Of a DNA stretch of 62,118 bases, positions 22,765 to 31,496 are shown piece by piece. The stretch comes from Bacteroidales bacterium UBA3764. Lineage in GTDB: Bacteria > Bacteroidota > Bacteroidia > Bacteroidales > UBA932. The stretch's first letter is position 1. Each line of letters starts with the position of its first letter. The stretch covers positions 1-62,118 of the forward strand of contig DFFY01000056.1 in the NCBI GenBank assembly GCA_002371115.1. The letters run 5' to 3'. The notes under the pieces are model-generated. The model saw nothing but the letters and a program-made list of their open reading frames with translations. It did not search any database and had not been told where the DNA came from. The position numbers and the translations under genes are program-made.

Positions 22765-25164
22765 ATGAACACAAATATCAGCGTAAGCATGAAAAAGATT
22801 CTCCTGTTCCTTGTCTTGCTGGCCGGACACGCCACAGGCCTCTCCGCATGGGCTCAAAATAACCCTCAAGCGCAGCCGGACGCCATTGTAGTGGACGGAA
22901 ATGCCCGTTTCACCGTACTCACAGACCGCCTCATCCGTATGGAATGGGCAGAGGACGGTGTCTTTGAGGACCGGGCCTCGCTGGCCATCGTGAACCGGAA
23001 CCTTCCGGTGCCAAGGTTCATATCGACCCAAAAGAACGGGACGCTTACCATCAAAACCGGGAAGGTCACCCTTACCTACAAGGGCGGGCGTTTTGGGGCC
23101 GATAACCTTGAGGTGAGGTTCGGGATGGGCACCTGGAGGCCCGGCATGAAGGCCGACGGAAACCTCAAGGGAACCACCCGCACCCTGGACGGCTGCCTGG
23201 GCTTCGAGAAACTGTCGTATAAAGAAAGCGAGCTGGAGGACGGCATCCTTTCCCGCGACGGCTGGGCCCTGGTGGACGAGAGCACGAGACATCTGCTGGA
23301 AAAGGTGGATGCCCCGTGGGAGAACTGGGTGACCGACAGGCCCGAAGGAGACCGCATAGACTGGTATATCTTTGCCTACGGGCACGACTACACGGCGGCG
23401 CTCGGAGACTTTGTCAAAGTGGCCGGACGCATTCCGCTGCCGCCCAAATACACCCTTGGGTACTGGTGGAGCCGTTATTGGATTTATACGGACGACGAAA
23501 TCCTGGACCTGGGCCGCGAAATGCGTTCCCGGGGCATTCCCATGGATGTGATGATTGTGGACATGGACTGGCACTACACCTACAAGGACATGCAAAAGCG
23601 CCTGGGGAACGACGTCTTTGGCCAGCGCCGCGGCTGGACAGGCTACAGTTGGAACCGGGAACTGTTCCCGGACCCGGAAGGCTTCCTGCACGACCTTCAT
23701 GCCATGGGCTACAAGACCGCCCTGAACCTCCACCCCGCCTCCGGAATACGGGAGTATGAGGACTGCTATGACGCCTTTGTAAAGGACTACCTTGCCCGCA
23801 CGGCGGACTACGACGGTCCCCAGGACTATGTTTTTGGCGCCGAGCCTTACCGCTATGCCGGGAACGACAAGCCCGTGGGTCAGGAAGGGCATCGTGCCAG
23901 CGTCCCTTACCGCATGAGCCAGCAGGCCTGGGCCGATGCCTACTTTGGCAGCGTCATCCGTCCGCTGGAGCGCCAGGGCGTGGACTTCTGGTGGCTGGAC
24001 TGGCAACAGTGGATGGAATCCAAATACGTAAAAGGCCTCAGCAATACCTTCTGGGTAAACTATGCCTTCTTCCGTGACAAGGAAGTGAACGGAACGGAGC
24101 GCCCGTTTATCTATCACCGCTGGGGCGGCCTGGGCAGCCACCGCTATCAGCTGGGCTTCTCCGGGGACACGTACGACGAATGGAGCGTCCTGCAGTTCCT
24201 CCCCTACTTTACGGCAACGGCCTCCAACGTAGGGTACGGCTACTGGGGGCACGACATCGGCGGCCACATGCAGAAGAAAGACCACAAGCGGCTCACGGAC
24301 CCGGAAATGTACACCCGCTGGCTGCAGTTCGGGGTGTTCACGCCCATCTTCAAGACCCACTCCACCCAGAGCGCCAACCTGGAAAGAAAGATATGGGCCT
24401 ACCCGGACCACTATCCGTACATGCTGGACGCCATCCGGCTGCGCTACACCCTGTCGCCCTACATTTATACTTTCGCGCGCGAGACCACAGACACCGGCGT
24501 AAGCATGTGCCGGCCGCTTTACTATGCCTATCCGGAGGCGGATGAGGCCTATACCTATAATGAGGAATACCTCTTTGGCGACCGCATCCTGGCCACCGCC
24601 GTTTGCGAGCCAGCCGGAGCCGACGGCAAAGCCTCCCGCAAAGTATGGTTCCCCAAGGGCTGCAACTGGTACGACATGGCGCACCATGTCACTTATCGCG
24701 GAGGCAGCGTGAGAACGCTCAAATATGGCATCGACCAGAATCCCTGGTACGTGAAAGCCGGCAGCATTATCCCGCTGGCCGGAGAAAACATTGCCTCCCT
24801 CCAGGAAAAATCCAATGTCCTGGGGCTCCTGGTGGTTCCCGGCGCCGGAAAATCCGCTTTCGAGCTCTATGAGGATGACGGCCTGTCCCGGGACTATGAC
24901 AAGCGGAACGCCCGCACGCTCATTGAGAAAAACCGCTCCGGGAACAAGCTCACCGTTACCATTCATCCCCGCCGCGGCACCTTCGCCGACATGCCCGCCC
25001 AGCGGGAGATTTATCTCCTTCTTGAAGGGGTGGCGGCGCTGCCCAAGTCCGTCAGGTGCAACGGCGAAGCCGTGGGAAAATGCATGGTAGAAAGTTCCCG
25101 CCTGCGTATTGAGATGGGCCCTGTTCCGGCGGAAAAAAGCACGGTTATAGAGGTTTTGCTCTAA
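22765..25164 (+). CDS. Secreted glycoside hydrolase family 31
   Basis: About 799 residues with a signal peptide (KKILLFLVLLAGHATGLSAWAQ). The GH31 N-terminal beta-domain is followed by the barrel starting near IPLPPKYTLGYWWSRYWIY. The nucleophile region is QGVDFWWLDWQQW (Asp after WWL) and the acid/base is probably the Asp in FSGDTYDEW. FGVFTPIFKTHST is another family landmark. C-terminal beta-domains follow. GH31 enzymes act on alpha-glucosides, alpha-xylosides, alpha-galactosides and others; specificity cannot be read here. Two starts are possible, ATG 22765 or ATG 22789. The first is listed because it follows the promoter, but 22789 begins directly at the signal peptide. Confidence 0.93.
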   Translation: MNTNISVSMKKILLFLVLLAGHATGLSAWAQNNPQAQPDAIVVDGNARFTVLTDRLIRMEWAEDGVFEDRASLAIVNRNLPVPRFISTQKNGTLTIKTGKVTLTYKGGRFGADNLEVRFGMGTWRPGMKADGNLKGTTRTLDGCLGFEKLSYKESELEDGILSRDGWALVDESTRHLLEKVDAPWENWVTDRPEGDRIDWYIFAYGHDYTAALGDFVKVAGRIPLPPKYTLGYWWSRYWIYTDDEILDLGREMRSRGIPMDVMIVDMDWHYTYKDMQKRLGNDVFGQRRGWTGYSWNRELFPDPEGFLHDLHAMGYKTALNLHPASGIREYEDCYDAFVKDYLARTADYDGPQDYVFGAEPYRYAGNDKPVGQEGHRASVPYRMSQQAWADAYFGSVIRPLERQGVDFWWLDWQQWMESKYVKGLSNTFWVNYAFFRDKEVNGTERPFIYHRWGGLGSHRYQLGFSGDTYDEWSVLQFLPYFTATASNVGYGYWGHDIGGHMQKKDHKRLTDPEMYTRWLQFGVFTPIFKTHSTQSANLERKIWAYPDHYPYMLDAIRLRYTLSPYIYTFARETTDTGVSMCRPLYYAYPEADEAYTYNEEYLFGDRILATAVCEPAGADGKASRKVWFPKGCNWYDMAHHVTYRGGSVRTLKYGIDQNPWYVKAGSIIPLAGENIASLQEKSNVLGLLVVPGAGKSAFELYEDDGLSRDYDKRNARTLIEKNRSGNKLTVTIHPRRGTFADMPAQREIYLLLEGVAALPKSVRCNGEAVGKCMVESSRLRIEMGPVPAEKSTVIEVLL

Positions 25165-25202
25165 AATAAGACTTTAATTCGGGCCCTGGTCCGAGAACCC
25201 TG

Positions 25203-25237
25203 AAAAAGCCATTGCGCAAATGCGTAGTGGCTTTTTT
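25203..25237. terminator. Terminator after GH31
   Basis: AAAAAGCCATTGCGC and GCGTAGTGGCTTTTTT form an imperfect stem with a T run on the plus strand, 40 bp after the GH31 stop. Confidence 0.75.
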
Positions 25238-25366
25238 GGCGTCTCCAGGACTTTAATTCGCAATCGCTGGCGCTCGCGTGTACATTATAGCCGACTATCT
25301 TTGCGAAAGATGACACTGAACCCATCGGAAACTACAAACCCAGCATAACCCAAAATAACACATATT

Positions 25367-25489
25367 ATGAAGACACCTTACCAAGAACCCTCCGCGGAGG
25401 TCATCAGGGTGACAGTGGAGCAGGCCATCCTGGACGGAACCGCCCACTCAGCCACACTTGACTCCTGGGACGAAGAAGACATTGACTAA
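25367..25489 (+). CDS. 40-aa peptide upstream of beta-helix lipoprotein
   Basis: ATG at 25367, stop at 25487. The peptide starts MKTPYQEPSAEVIRVTVEQA and ends acidic (SWDEEDID). It has no signal peptide. The YxxPxAxVI pattern is shared with the 52-aa peptide at 31338, which also directly precedes a fimbrillin/beta-helix lipoprotein gene. A TATCTTTG box lies at 25296-25303. Short genes of this form are common ahead of surface lipoprotein genes in Bacteroidales, with no known role. Confidence 0.75.
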   Translation: MKTPYQEPSAEVIRVTVEQAILDGTAHSATLDSWDEEDID

Positions 25490-25501
25490 TACAACACTGC
25501 C

Positions 25502-27823
25502 ATGAAAAAGTATTCCATTTTGCTTGCGGCAGCTGCCGTATTCGCCGCCGCCTCTTGTGCTAAAGAGGCACCCGCACCGGAAGAAATTGCTCCCGCCGGT
25601 GAACAGACACAAACCACTGAGGAGCAAACGCTTACAAACCCCATTACCATCACCTTCTCCGCCAATGCCGAAACCAAGGTGAGCCTGGAGGGGGAAGGCA
25701 CATCCGGCGCTAAAACCGCTGTATGGGACGAGAATGACCGGGTGACAATAATCTGGTTTAACTCCGCCGAAAGCAAAATGAAGAGCGATACCGTTACGGT
25801 TGCCTCCCACGGCTCTGCCTCTACTACATTCACCGCAACCGTAGAGAAGGCCGCCTATTACTATGCCATATACCCGGCGACGATTGACGCAACGTTGGAC
25901 AGTAAGGGGAACTTTACCGTGAATTTCCCCAACAACGCACAGGCTCCCACAACTTTTTCCCGCGCCGCCTGGTATGTGGCAAAGACCACCATGGCAGCCA
26001 AGGACTTCGCCTTCCACCCCATCTCCACCGTGATTAAATTCACCCTTGACGGCAGTGCGACCAGTTCACCGGGCAGCGTGTACCTCTGCTCCATGGCCGG
26101 CGGTCTCACTAAACTGTACGGAACATGCCCCATCACGTTCGCGGAAGAAGAAGGCTACCCGCTTACTGTCGGTGTTCCCTCAAGTGACAGCGCAGGAGAT
26201 GTTACTGCCAAAGTATCTGGAACCGGCACTTATTACCTTTCACTTCCGGCAACCGGACAAACCGCCAATGAAGGCGGCTTCGTCATGCAGATTCAGGAAA
26301 CCGGTGAAACTATCCCGGCCGCACACTACAACACAACGATTTCCCTCACTCCCGGAAAACTGTACAACATAAATTCGGCCGTGGACAGCAAGGTAATCCG
26401 GGACTATTATGTGGCCACCGAGACCAAAGGGTCCGGCGGCGGCCTGTCGCCAGCCAATGCCGAAACTATTGAGAACCTCAAGGCAAATGTTCCGGCATTC
26501 AAGTATAGTACCACCATCGCAGGAGCTCTGCTTCTGAACGGAACCACCATCAACATCCTTGGAGACGCCACAGCCTATAATGTTCCCATTGGAGCGTTCA
26601 ATACAAATACTTCTGCCCCGGTTCACCATTATACAATAGTTGGAGGAATCGGAGAAGGGGCTACAACCTTTACGACTACCGCGAGTTCTTCATTTAATAA
26701 TGCTAAGGCCAGTATAGATGTCAGCAATATTACATTTAGTGGCTGTACTGCTAATTCTGCCGTTAATGTTAGCGCTGGAACAATAAGTTTTGATGCATGT
26801 ACGTTCTCTGACAACAATGCCACAAATGGAGGAGCCGTTACTGTTGGAAGCGATTCGGCAAGCGATTCAAACTTGAGAGTCCGTTTCAGTAATACTATAT
26901 TCAAGGGTAATAGCGCGTCTGGCGGGAATGGTGGTGCTGTGTTCGTTGTAGAAAAAAGCACCGGCGGAGTAGTCTCTTTCAACAATTGCTTATTTGAACA
27001 GAATACAGCCAACTCTACAGGAAAAAGCGGTGGTGCCGCCTACGAAAATAATGGTAGCACTGCACTTCTTTTCAACAACTGCTCTTTTACTGGGATTAAT
27101 GCCGCCAGCAACGGAATTGTCATATATGTCAACAATTCCAAAGGACGCCTGGGAATGAATAACTGCACTATCAATGGTGGCACGGCAAATAAAACAAACG
27201 GCGCTTTGGTAACCAATAAAGGGCTGTCAATAATTTCCAACTCAACTTTCTGGTCAAAAGATGGTTATGGAGCATGGGGACTGATTGCTCTTGGGGCAAG
27301 CGGAACCCAAAACGGTTCAAGTATTGTCAACTGCCTGGTCAGGAATGGAACTGCAACCGCCAACACCCATGAATGGCCTGCTTTTGCCTGCAACACGAAT
27401 TACTATCAGAATGTTCAATGGTGCGTCTATACCGGAGCAAAAGGGGTAGGCTCCTCTGGCAACGAAGTGAGTGCGGACAAACACACTTTTGCGAACTGTT
27501 GGGACCTTGGGGTTGCACAGGGACAGATCATCAATAACTCCCCCAAAAATGCCACTAATGCTACATATGGCAATAAAAAAATAGATGGCGTTACCCAATA
27601 CTACTATGCATGGACCAATGATCTCGCCACAGCCGGATTTACCAAGCCCACAAGGGATCAGATTCGGAATCTGATTGCGAAAACTGCAGAGTCCACCAAC
27701 GATGCAAAAGACGGATTCGGGAAGTTATTCCTTGACTGGTTGGATGAGGTCGGAGGTCTGGATACGGATATTAAAGGAGCGGCTCGACCTGAAGGCGGAT
27801 TCAAACCCGGCTCTGCAGAATAA
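25502..27823 (+). CDS. Fimbrillin-like lipoprotein with beta-helix C-terminal part
   Basis: 773 residues. The lipobox is FAAASC. Residues about 40-290 resemble the fimbrillin/Mfa-like fold (ETKVSLEG, TAVWDENDRVTIIWF, ISTVIKFTL, later LSLTPGKLYNINSAV). From about 300 comes a right-handed beta-helix with repeated FxxCxFxxNxAxxGGA units. The protein ends with FLDWLDEVGGLDTDIKGAAR. It is expected on the outer surface as an adhesin or glycan-binding protein. The stop codon is followed in frame by a second C-terminal cassette (27824-28081). Confidence 0.85.
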   Translation: MKKYSILLAAAAVFAAASCAKEAPAPEEIAPAGEQTQTTEEQTLTNPITITFSANAETKVSLEGEGTSGAKTAVWDENDRVTIIWFNSAESKMKSDTVTVASHGSASTTFTATVEKAAYYYAIYPATIDATLDSKGNFTVNFPNNAQAPTTFSRAAWYVAKTTMAAKDFAFHPISTVIKFTLDGSATSSPGSVYLCSMAGGLTKLYGTCPITFAEEEGYPLTVGVPSSDSAGDVTAKVSGTGTYYLSLPATGQTANEGGFVMQIQETGETIPAAHYNTTISLTPGKLYNINSAVDSKVIRDYYVATETKGSGGGLSPANAETIENLKANVPAFKYSTTIAGALLLNGTTINILGDATAYNVPIGAFNTNTSAPVHHYTIVGGIGEGATTFTTTASSSFNNAKASIDVSNITFSGCTANSAVNVSAGTISFDACTFSDNNATNGGAVTVGSDSASDSNLRVRFSNTIFKGNSASGGNGGAVFVVEKSTGGVVSFNNCLFEQNTANSTGKSGGAAYENNGSTALLFNNCSFTGINAASNGIVIYVNNSKGRLGMNNCTINGGTANKTNGALVTNKGLSIISNSTFWSKDGYGAWGLIALGASGTQNGSSIVNCLVRNGTATANTHEWPAFACNTNYYQNVQWCVYTGAKGVGSSGNEVSADKHTFANCWDLGVAQGQIINNSPKNATNATYGNKKIDGVTQYYYAWTNDLATAGFTKPTRDQIRNLIAKTAESTNDAKDGFGKLFLDWLDEVGGLDTDIKGAARPEGGFKPGSAE

Positions 27824-28081
27824 ATAGCACCGACGGCACTAAATGACTATACTTGGAGTTGGACAAATTCGGCTGCTACCGGCATGGCGTCGGCAGAGAC
27901 ACTTGAAAACCTAATTAACAACGACACTACACTTGGAACATCTGGCAATTGCGCAGCCTCGAACTTCCTTTCATGGCTGAAGAGCATTAAGTACACCAAC
28001 GGGAATGCCTGGGAGGTTGATTTATACGGCAACAAGCGCTCAACCTCCGCATACTGGCCCGGATGCTATCAGAACGACTAA
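27824..28081 (+). pseudogene. In-frame orphan C-terminal cassette after the stop
   Basis: Directly after the TAA at 27821-27823 the same frame continues for 85 codons: APTALNDYTWSWTN, NFLSWLKSIKYTNGNAWEVD and YWPGCYQND. This matches the C-terminus of the paralogue at 31493 (FLSWLKSLEYENGNAWEVDL, YWPGCYQN). It has no start of its own with a clear ribosome-binding site. It is either debris from recombination or a silent alternative end. Confidence 0.8.
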
Positions 28082-28119
28082 GGCGTAAAATGTTAATGCT
28101 TTAGTATTAAGTATTTACG

Positions 28120-28155
28120 AAAAATCACCTATGCGAATCCGCATAGGTGATTTTT
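28120..28155. terminator. Bidirectional terminator
   Basis: AAAAATCACCTATGCG and CGCATAGGTGATTTTT form a perfect 16-bp stem around a 4-nt loop. It closes the 25367-28081 unit. Confidence 0.9.
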
Positions 28156-28227
28156 GATAACTTATTGAATATCTGCGAGCTATATTACACGGGTAAGACC
28201 TCGTTTCCATATCAAGAACCGCCATCC

Positions 28228-28263
28228 TGTCATACCGGAGGCCTATAGGGACGAGTGTATCTC
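28228..28263 (+). repeat. Solitary dispersed repeat
   Basis: TGTCATACCGGAGGCC and GACGAGTGTATCTC match the left arm of the inverted pair at 1993-2030 read on the other strand. The surrounding 28156-28392 holds no gene that I can support. Confidence 0.55.
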
Positions 28264-28392
28264 CTGCCGCCAAAGGTTGGTCCTGTTTTTGTCATAAGTT
28301 GGTTTTTGGGGCGCCAACCTCGGGTGTTGGGAACGAAAAGGTCCAGGACCTTTCTGGGAATCTGGACCGTAAACGCTTTGGCTGCGACTTAT

Positions 28393-29397
28393 TCAGTTCT
28401 GTTGTAGTGCGAGGACTTCTTTCAGAGACAACTGCGTGGCTTCTGCCACGGCCTGGGCATTGAGCCCCATTTTCAGGAGCGCCGCTGCCGTCTCCCGCCG
28501 CGCTTTGGCTTCGCCCTCTGCCTTGCCTTCCGCCAGCCCCTCTGCCTTGCCTTCCGCCTTTCCCTTTTCCACACCATCAATGAAGCCGTCCTCATAGTAG
28601 GCGGTGCCCATATCCAGTTTTTCTTCTTCGGTAATCATATTGCGGAAATATTTGGTCAGTTCTTCTTCCTCCGGAGGGCCGGGCATCCGCGCCTCCTGCG
28701 CAATGGCGGCGTAGCGTTTTCCCATTTCTTCCGGTTTCCCTGCAAAGATACGCATATTTGCGAGAATATAAAACCAGCTTTGCACCGGATCTAACCCTTC
28801 AATACTACTCGCTTGCAGGCGGGGCAATTCACAGAAATAGATGGACAGCAGGTCACTGTAGCGCTCCCCGGAGCCCTGCTCGCAGAGCGCGTACCGGTAC
28901 ACCAGCTGGTCCGTCTCATGGTGCATCTTGAAGTCCATGAAGCAAATCACATACACCGGTTTCAGGGACGAATAAGGCTCCCGCGGCTTCAGCTGGGCGT
29001 GCAGCATGGAGGCACCGTAGTACAGCATCCGGTTCTTGAACGACTGTTTCTTCTTCCGCTGCATCTCCACGATGAACTCCGTCCCGTCCGCCGTGTGGCA
29101 CAGCACGTCCATGATGACGTTCTTGTCGTCCGGACGCAGCTTGTCAATCTCGTTGGGAAGCGGTTCCACCGACTCAATCTCCTCCGGAAGGAAGTCGTTC
29201 AGCAGCATCTTCAGAATCTCCGTGTTCTTCATCACGTGCTTGAAGGCCCAGTCACACCGGAGGTCCATGTACGGATGGTCCACAATAGATAGGACAAGCT
29301 GTTCCTTCTCCCTCTCGGAGAGGTCACGGTATCGTTCCACCTCATTGACGATGGCAACGAATTTGCGCATCTGCGCAGGCGTCAATTTTTTGTTCAT
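28393..29397 (-). CDS. Rpn-family PD-(D/E)XK nuclease
   Basis: A 334-residue protein of the Rpn/transposase-like nuclease family. DLRCDWAFKHVMKN opens the domain; NVIMDVLCHTADGTEFIVEM followed by QRKKK carries the D...ExQ core, and RMLYYGASMLHAQL follows. The C-terminal part contains Ala/Glu/Gly/Lys repeats (KAEGKAEGLAEGKAEG) typical of this family. These proteins promote RecA-independent recombination and are often variable in copy number. It stands alone on the minus strand. The ATG at 29397 is preferred over an upstream in-frame codon because it begins the conserved region. Confidence 0.88.
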   Translation of the reverse strand: MNKKLTPAQMRKFVAIVNEVERYRDLSEREKEQLVLSIVDHPYMDLRCDWAFKHVMKNTEILKMLLNDFLPEEIESVEPLPNEIDKLRPDDKNVIMDVLCHTADGTEFIVEMQRKKKQSFKNRMLYYGASMLHAQLKPREPYSSLKPVYVICFMDFKMHHETDQLVYRYALCEQGSGERYSDLLSIYFCELPRLQASSIEGLDPVQSWFYILANMRIFAGKPEEMGKRYAAIAQEARMPGPPEEEELTKYFRNMITEEEKLDMGTAYYEDGFIDGVEKGKAEGKAEGLAEGKAEGEAKARRETAAALLKMGLNAQAVAEATQLSLKEVLALQQN

Positions 29398-29593
29398 AAG
29401 GCTGATGGTTAGCGCCGGACGGAATTGTCCGGCACCCGCAAACATAGAACAAGGACAGCGTAAAACCTACAATCGTAAAAAAAATTGTGTTGTTTCACAT
29501 GATTTTTCTGCTGTTTTTTACGATTCGGATTTTTCCGCAAGAAAAGCATACCGCTTTTAAGGACGATTCCCGCGAAAAATTGTATATTTGTGT

Positions 29594-31150
29594 ATGCGAA
29601 AGAGCACACACATCCTCTTAGCCGGCCTTGTTCTGCTGGCCGTATCCTGCTCCCAAAACAAGTTTGAGGAGCTGGACCGTCTGCTTGCGCAAAAGGACGA
29701 GATAGCGTCTGCCGTAAAAAGAAAAACGGACTCCCTTCGGTTCAGTTATTCTGCTACCCCCCCCCAGGACATTTCCTTGAAATGGGAACGGGCCGAGATG
29801 CTCTATGAAGAATGGCGCCACCTGAACCTGGACTCCTGCACCTTTTACACAAATGAGATGCTCCGCTATGCCGGAGAGGACTCCAGCCGCATTCTCAGAA
29901 GCAAGGCCGCCCTCGTAAGAACGTTGGTCCGGGACGAAGCCGTTTTTAAGGCCGATTCCGTCTTCAAGTCCATGGTCCTGCCGGCCAATGCATCCCAAAG
30001 GGACCTGGACGCCTATTTCTATTGCGCCGACCGCCTTACCAACTACCTTCCAACGGAGTACAGGAAAGCATTCGGCCCGGACGTTGAATTACTTTCCAAC
30101 GAGTATCTCCGAAGAGACAGCTGTTCCCTGAAAGCCCAGCTTCTCCGGGTGAAAGCCCTTCGCTACGCCGGGAAATATGACCAGGCACTGGCCCTTGCCA
30201 AATCCCTTCCGATAAGCGACATGACCGATATCTACGATGTCTCCACCTGCTACTACGTAATTTGCGCCCTCAGCCTTCAACTCGGAGACAGCGAAGAAGC
30301 CCTGGATTATGCAATCAAAGCCTCCTACGTGGATTTATCCTGTGGCATGAAGGACTATGCGTCCCTGTACTCGCTGGCACTCATCCTTTTCAGAGACAGG
30401 AAAGACGTCACGCGGGCCGGCAGATACATGACCCGCGCAGTAGAGGATGCCGCCGAATACAACTTCCCTATCGGCATCCGGCGCAGCGCCCGGGCCCTCT
30501 CCATCATGAACGACACCATCCAACGGATGAACCGTAACCAGCGGCTCATCCTTACAGGGGGCATCATCACGGTCAGCATCTTTCTTGCCATTGCCCTCTT
30601 CCTCCTGTTCTTCAGCCAGAAGATGCTGGGACGCGTAAGGCATGTCAACCGGAAGTACAAAGCATCCCAACACAAGCTCCAGAACGTTTCCCTCATCAAA
30701 GACAAAATGCTGGGAGAGTACATGGAATTGTCCTCCGAATACATTTACAAAGTGGATGAGAACCGCTCCCGCTACCGTAAAATACTGAAGGAGAAAGGGG
30801 CCGATGCGCTCATGACCCTCTTCCGGGAGCCCGCATTTGCCGACAGTGAATTCCCCCACTATTGGAACAACTTCGACAAGATTTTCCTGAGCATCTTCCC
30901 CAACTTTGTGGACAAGGTGAACCAGTTGATGCTGCCGGAAAACAAGTTCGTCACTGACAGCCCCGGAAGCCTGACCACGGAGTTGAGAATCCTTGCACTC
31001 ATTCGGCTGGACATCACCGAGAGCAAGCGTATCTCCGTCATCCTTCATATATCCAAAGGGACCGTATATACCTATAGGAGCATCATGCGCCAGGGCTCCC
31101 TGGACCCGGACCATTTTGAGGAAAACATCCGGAAAATTGAGGATTTCTGA
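29594..31150 (+). CDS. TPR/HTH membrane regulator (DUF6377 type)
   Basis: 518 residues. The signal/lipobox is LLAVSC. A periplasmic TPR-like region (about 20-315) is followed by a membrane segment (LTGGIITVSIFLAIALFLLF, about 318-340), a coiled-coil linker and a C-terminal domain with an HTH near the end (LRILALIRLDITESKRISVI, KGTVYTYRSIM). This plan is typical of DUF6377 proteins that sit beside SusC/SusD loci and probably regulate them. A TATATTTG box at 29583-29590 ends 3 nt before the ATG, so the mRNA may be leaderless. It probably controls the operon beginning at 31338. Confidence 0.85.
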   Translation: MRKSTHILLAGLVLLAVSCSQNKFEELDRLLAQKDEIASAVKRKTDSLRFSYSATPPQDISLKWERAEMLYEEWRHLNLDSCTFYTNEMLRYAGEDSSRILRSKAALVRTLVRDEAVFKADSVFKSMVLPANASQRDLDAYFYCADRLTNYLPTEYRKAFGPDVELLSNEYLRRDSCSLKAQLLRVKALRYAGKYDQALALAKSLPISDMTDIYDVSTCYYVICALSLQLGDSEEALDYAIKASYVDLSCGMKDYASLYSLALILFRDRKDVTRAGRYMTRAVEDAAEYNFPIGIRRSARALSIMNDTIQRMNRNQRLILTGGIITVSIFLAIALFLLFFSQKMLGRVRHVNRKYKASQHKLQNVSLIKDKMLGEYMELSSEYIYKVDENRSRYRKILKEKGADALMTLFREPAFADSEFPHYWNNFDKIFLSIFPNFVDKVNQLMLPENKFVTDSPGSLTTELRILALIRLDITESKRISVILHISKGTVYTYRSIMRQGSLDPDHFEENIRKIEDF

Positions 31151-31294
31151 GAAATTGAAGTTTTAATTCCACATCCTGTCAGGGCCCATGAAAATAGGCT
31201 CTACACGCGTGTACAATTGTGTTTTCATCCATTTAAAGCGGTTAAAATAGTTTAATTGCACTTCGCGCGCGCAGCAGGCAGCGGAAAAAATAAA

Positions 31295-31302
31295 TATCTT
31301 CG
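31295..31302 (+). promoter_or_regulatory. Probable -7 box of the long lipoprotein/SusCD operon
   Basis: TATCTTCG, one mismatch from TAnnTTTG, 35 nt before the 52-aa gene. A perfect palindrome ACACGCGTGT lies further upstream at 31203-31212 and may be a protein site. Nothing else was seen in 31151-31337. Confidence 0.45.
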
Positions 31303-31337
31303 CAATACCACTTTACAACAACCAATAGCCGACAACA

Positions 31338-31496
31338 ATGCGAACACACGTTGAAAAAAAGAAAGACTACGAGTCACCAAAGGCCCAGGTAATCTCTACC
31401 GACCTGTCTTCCATGGTGTGCACCTCCGAAATTGGCAATGCCCCCATTGAAGGTTTCATCATTGATCCAACCCTTGACGCAGACTGGCTGATATGA
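31338..31496 (+). CDS. 52-aa peptide at the head of the operon
   Basis: The protein contains EKKKDYESPKAQVISTDLSS and ends DADWLI, with no signal peptide. The stop overlaps the next ATG (ATGA), so its translation feeds the lipoprotein gene. It shares the YxxPxAxVI pattern with the 40-aa peptide at 25367. A leader-peptide or small partner role is possible; function is unknown. Confidence 0.78.
   Translation: MRTHVEKKKDYESPKAQVISTDLSSMVCTSEIGNAPIEGFIIDPTLDADWLI

Noticed and set aside
22672..24966. Long minus-strand frame opposite GH31
   Set aside because: GC-rich codon bias leaves the antisense frame open; the protein has no recognisable fold and the sense gene is certain.
28264..28392. Possible small gene before the Rpn nuclease end
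   Set aside because: No start with a ribosome-binding site and no coding pattern; seems non-coding.
29560..29576. Another attachment copy (GATTCCCG near 29568)
   Set aside because: Only 8 bases match the 19-bp site.
25275..31215. CGCGTGTACA found before both lipoprotein units (25275-25284 and 31206-31215) as a common operator
   Set aside because: Only 10 bp, at very different distances from the -7 boxes (21 and 89 nt); could be chance.
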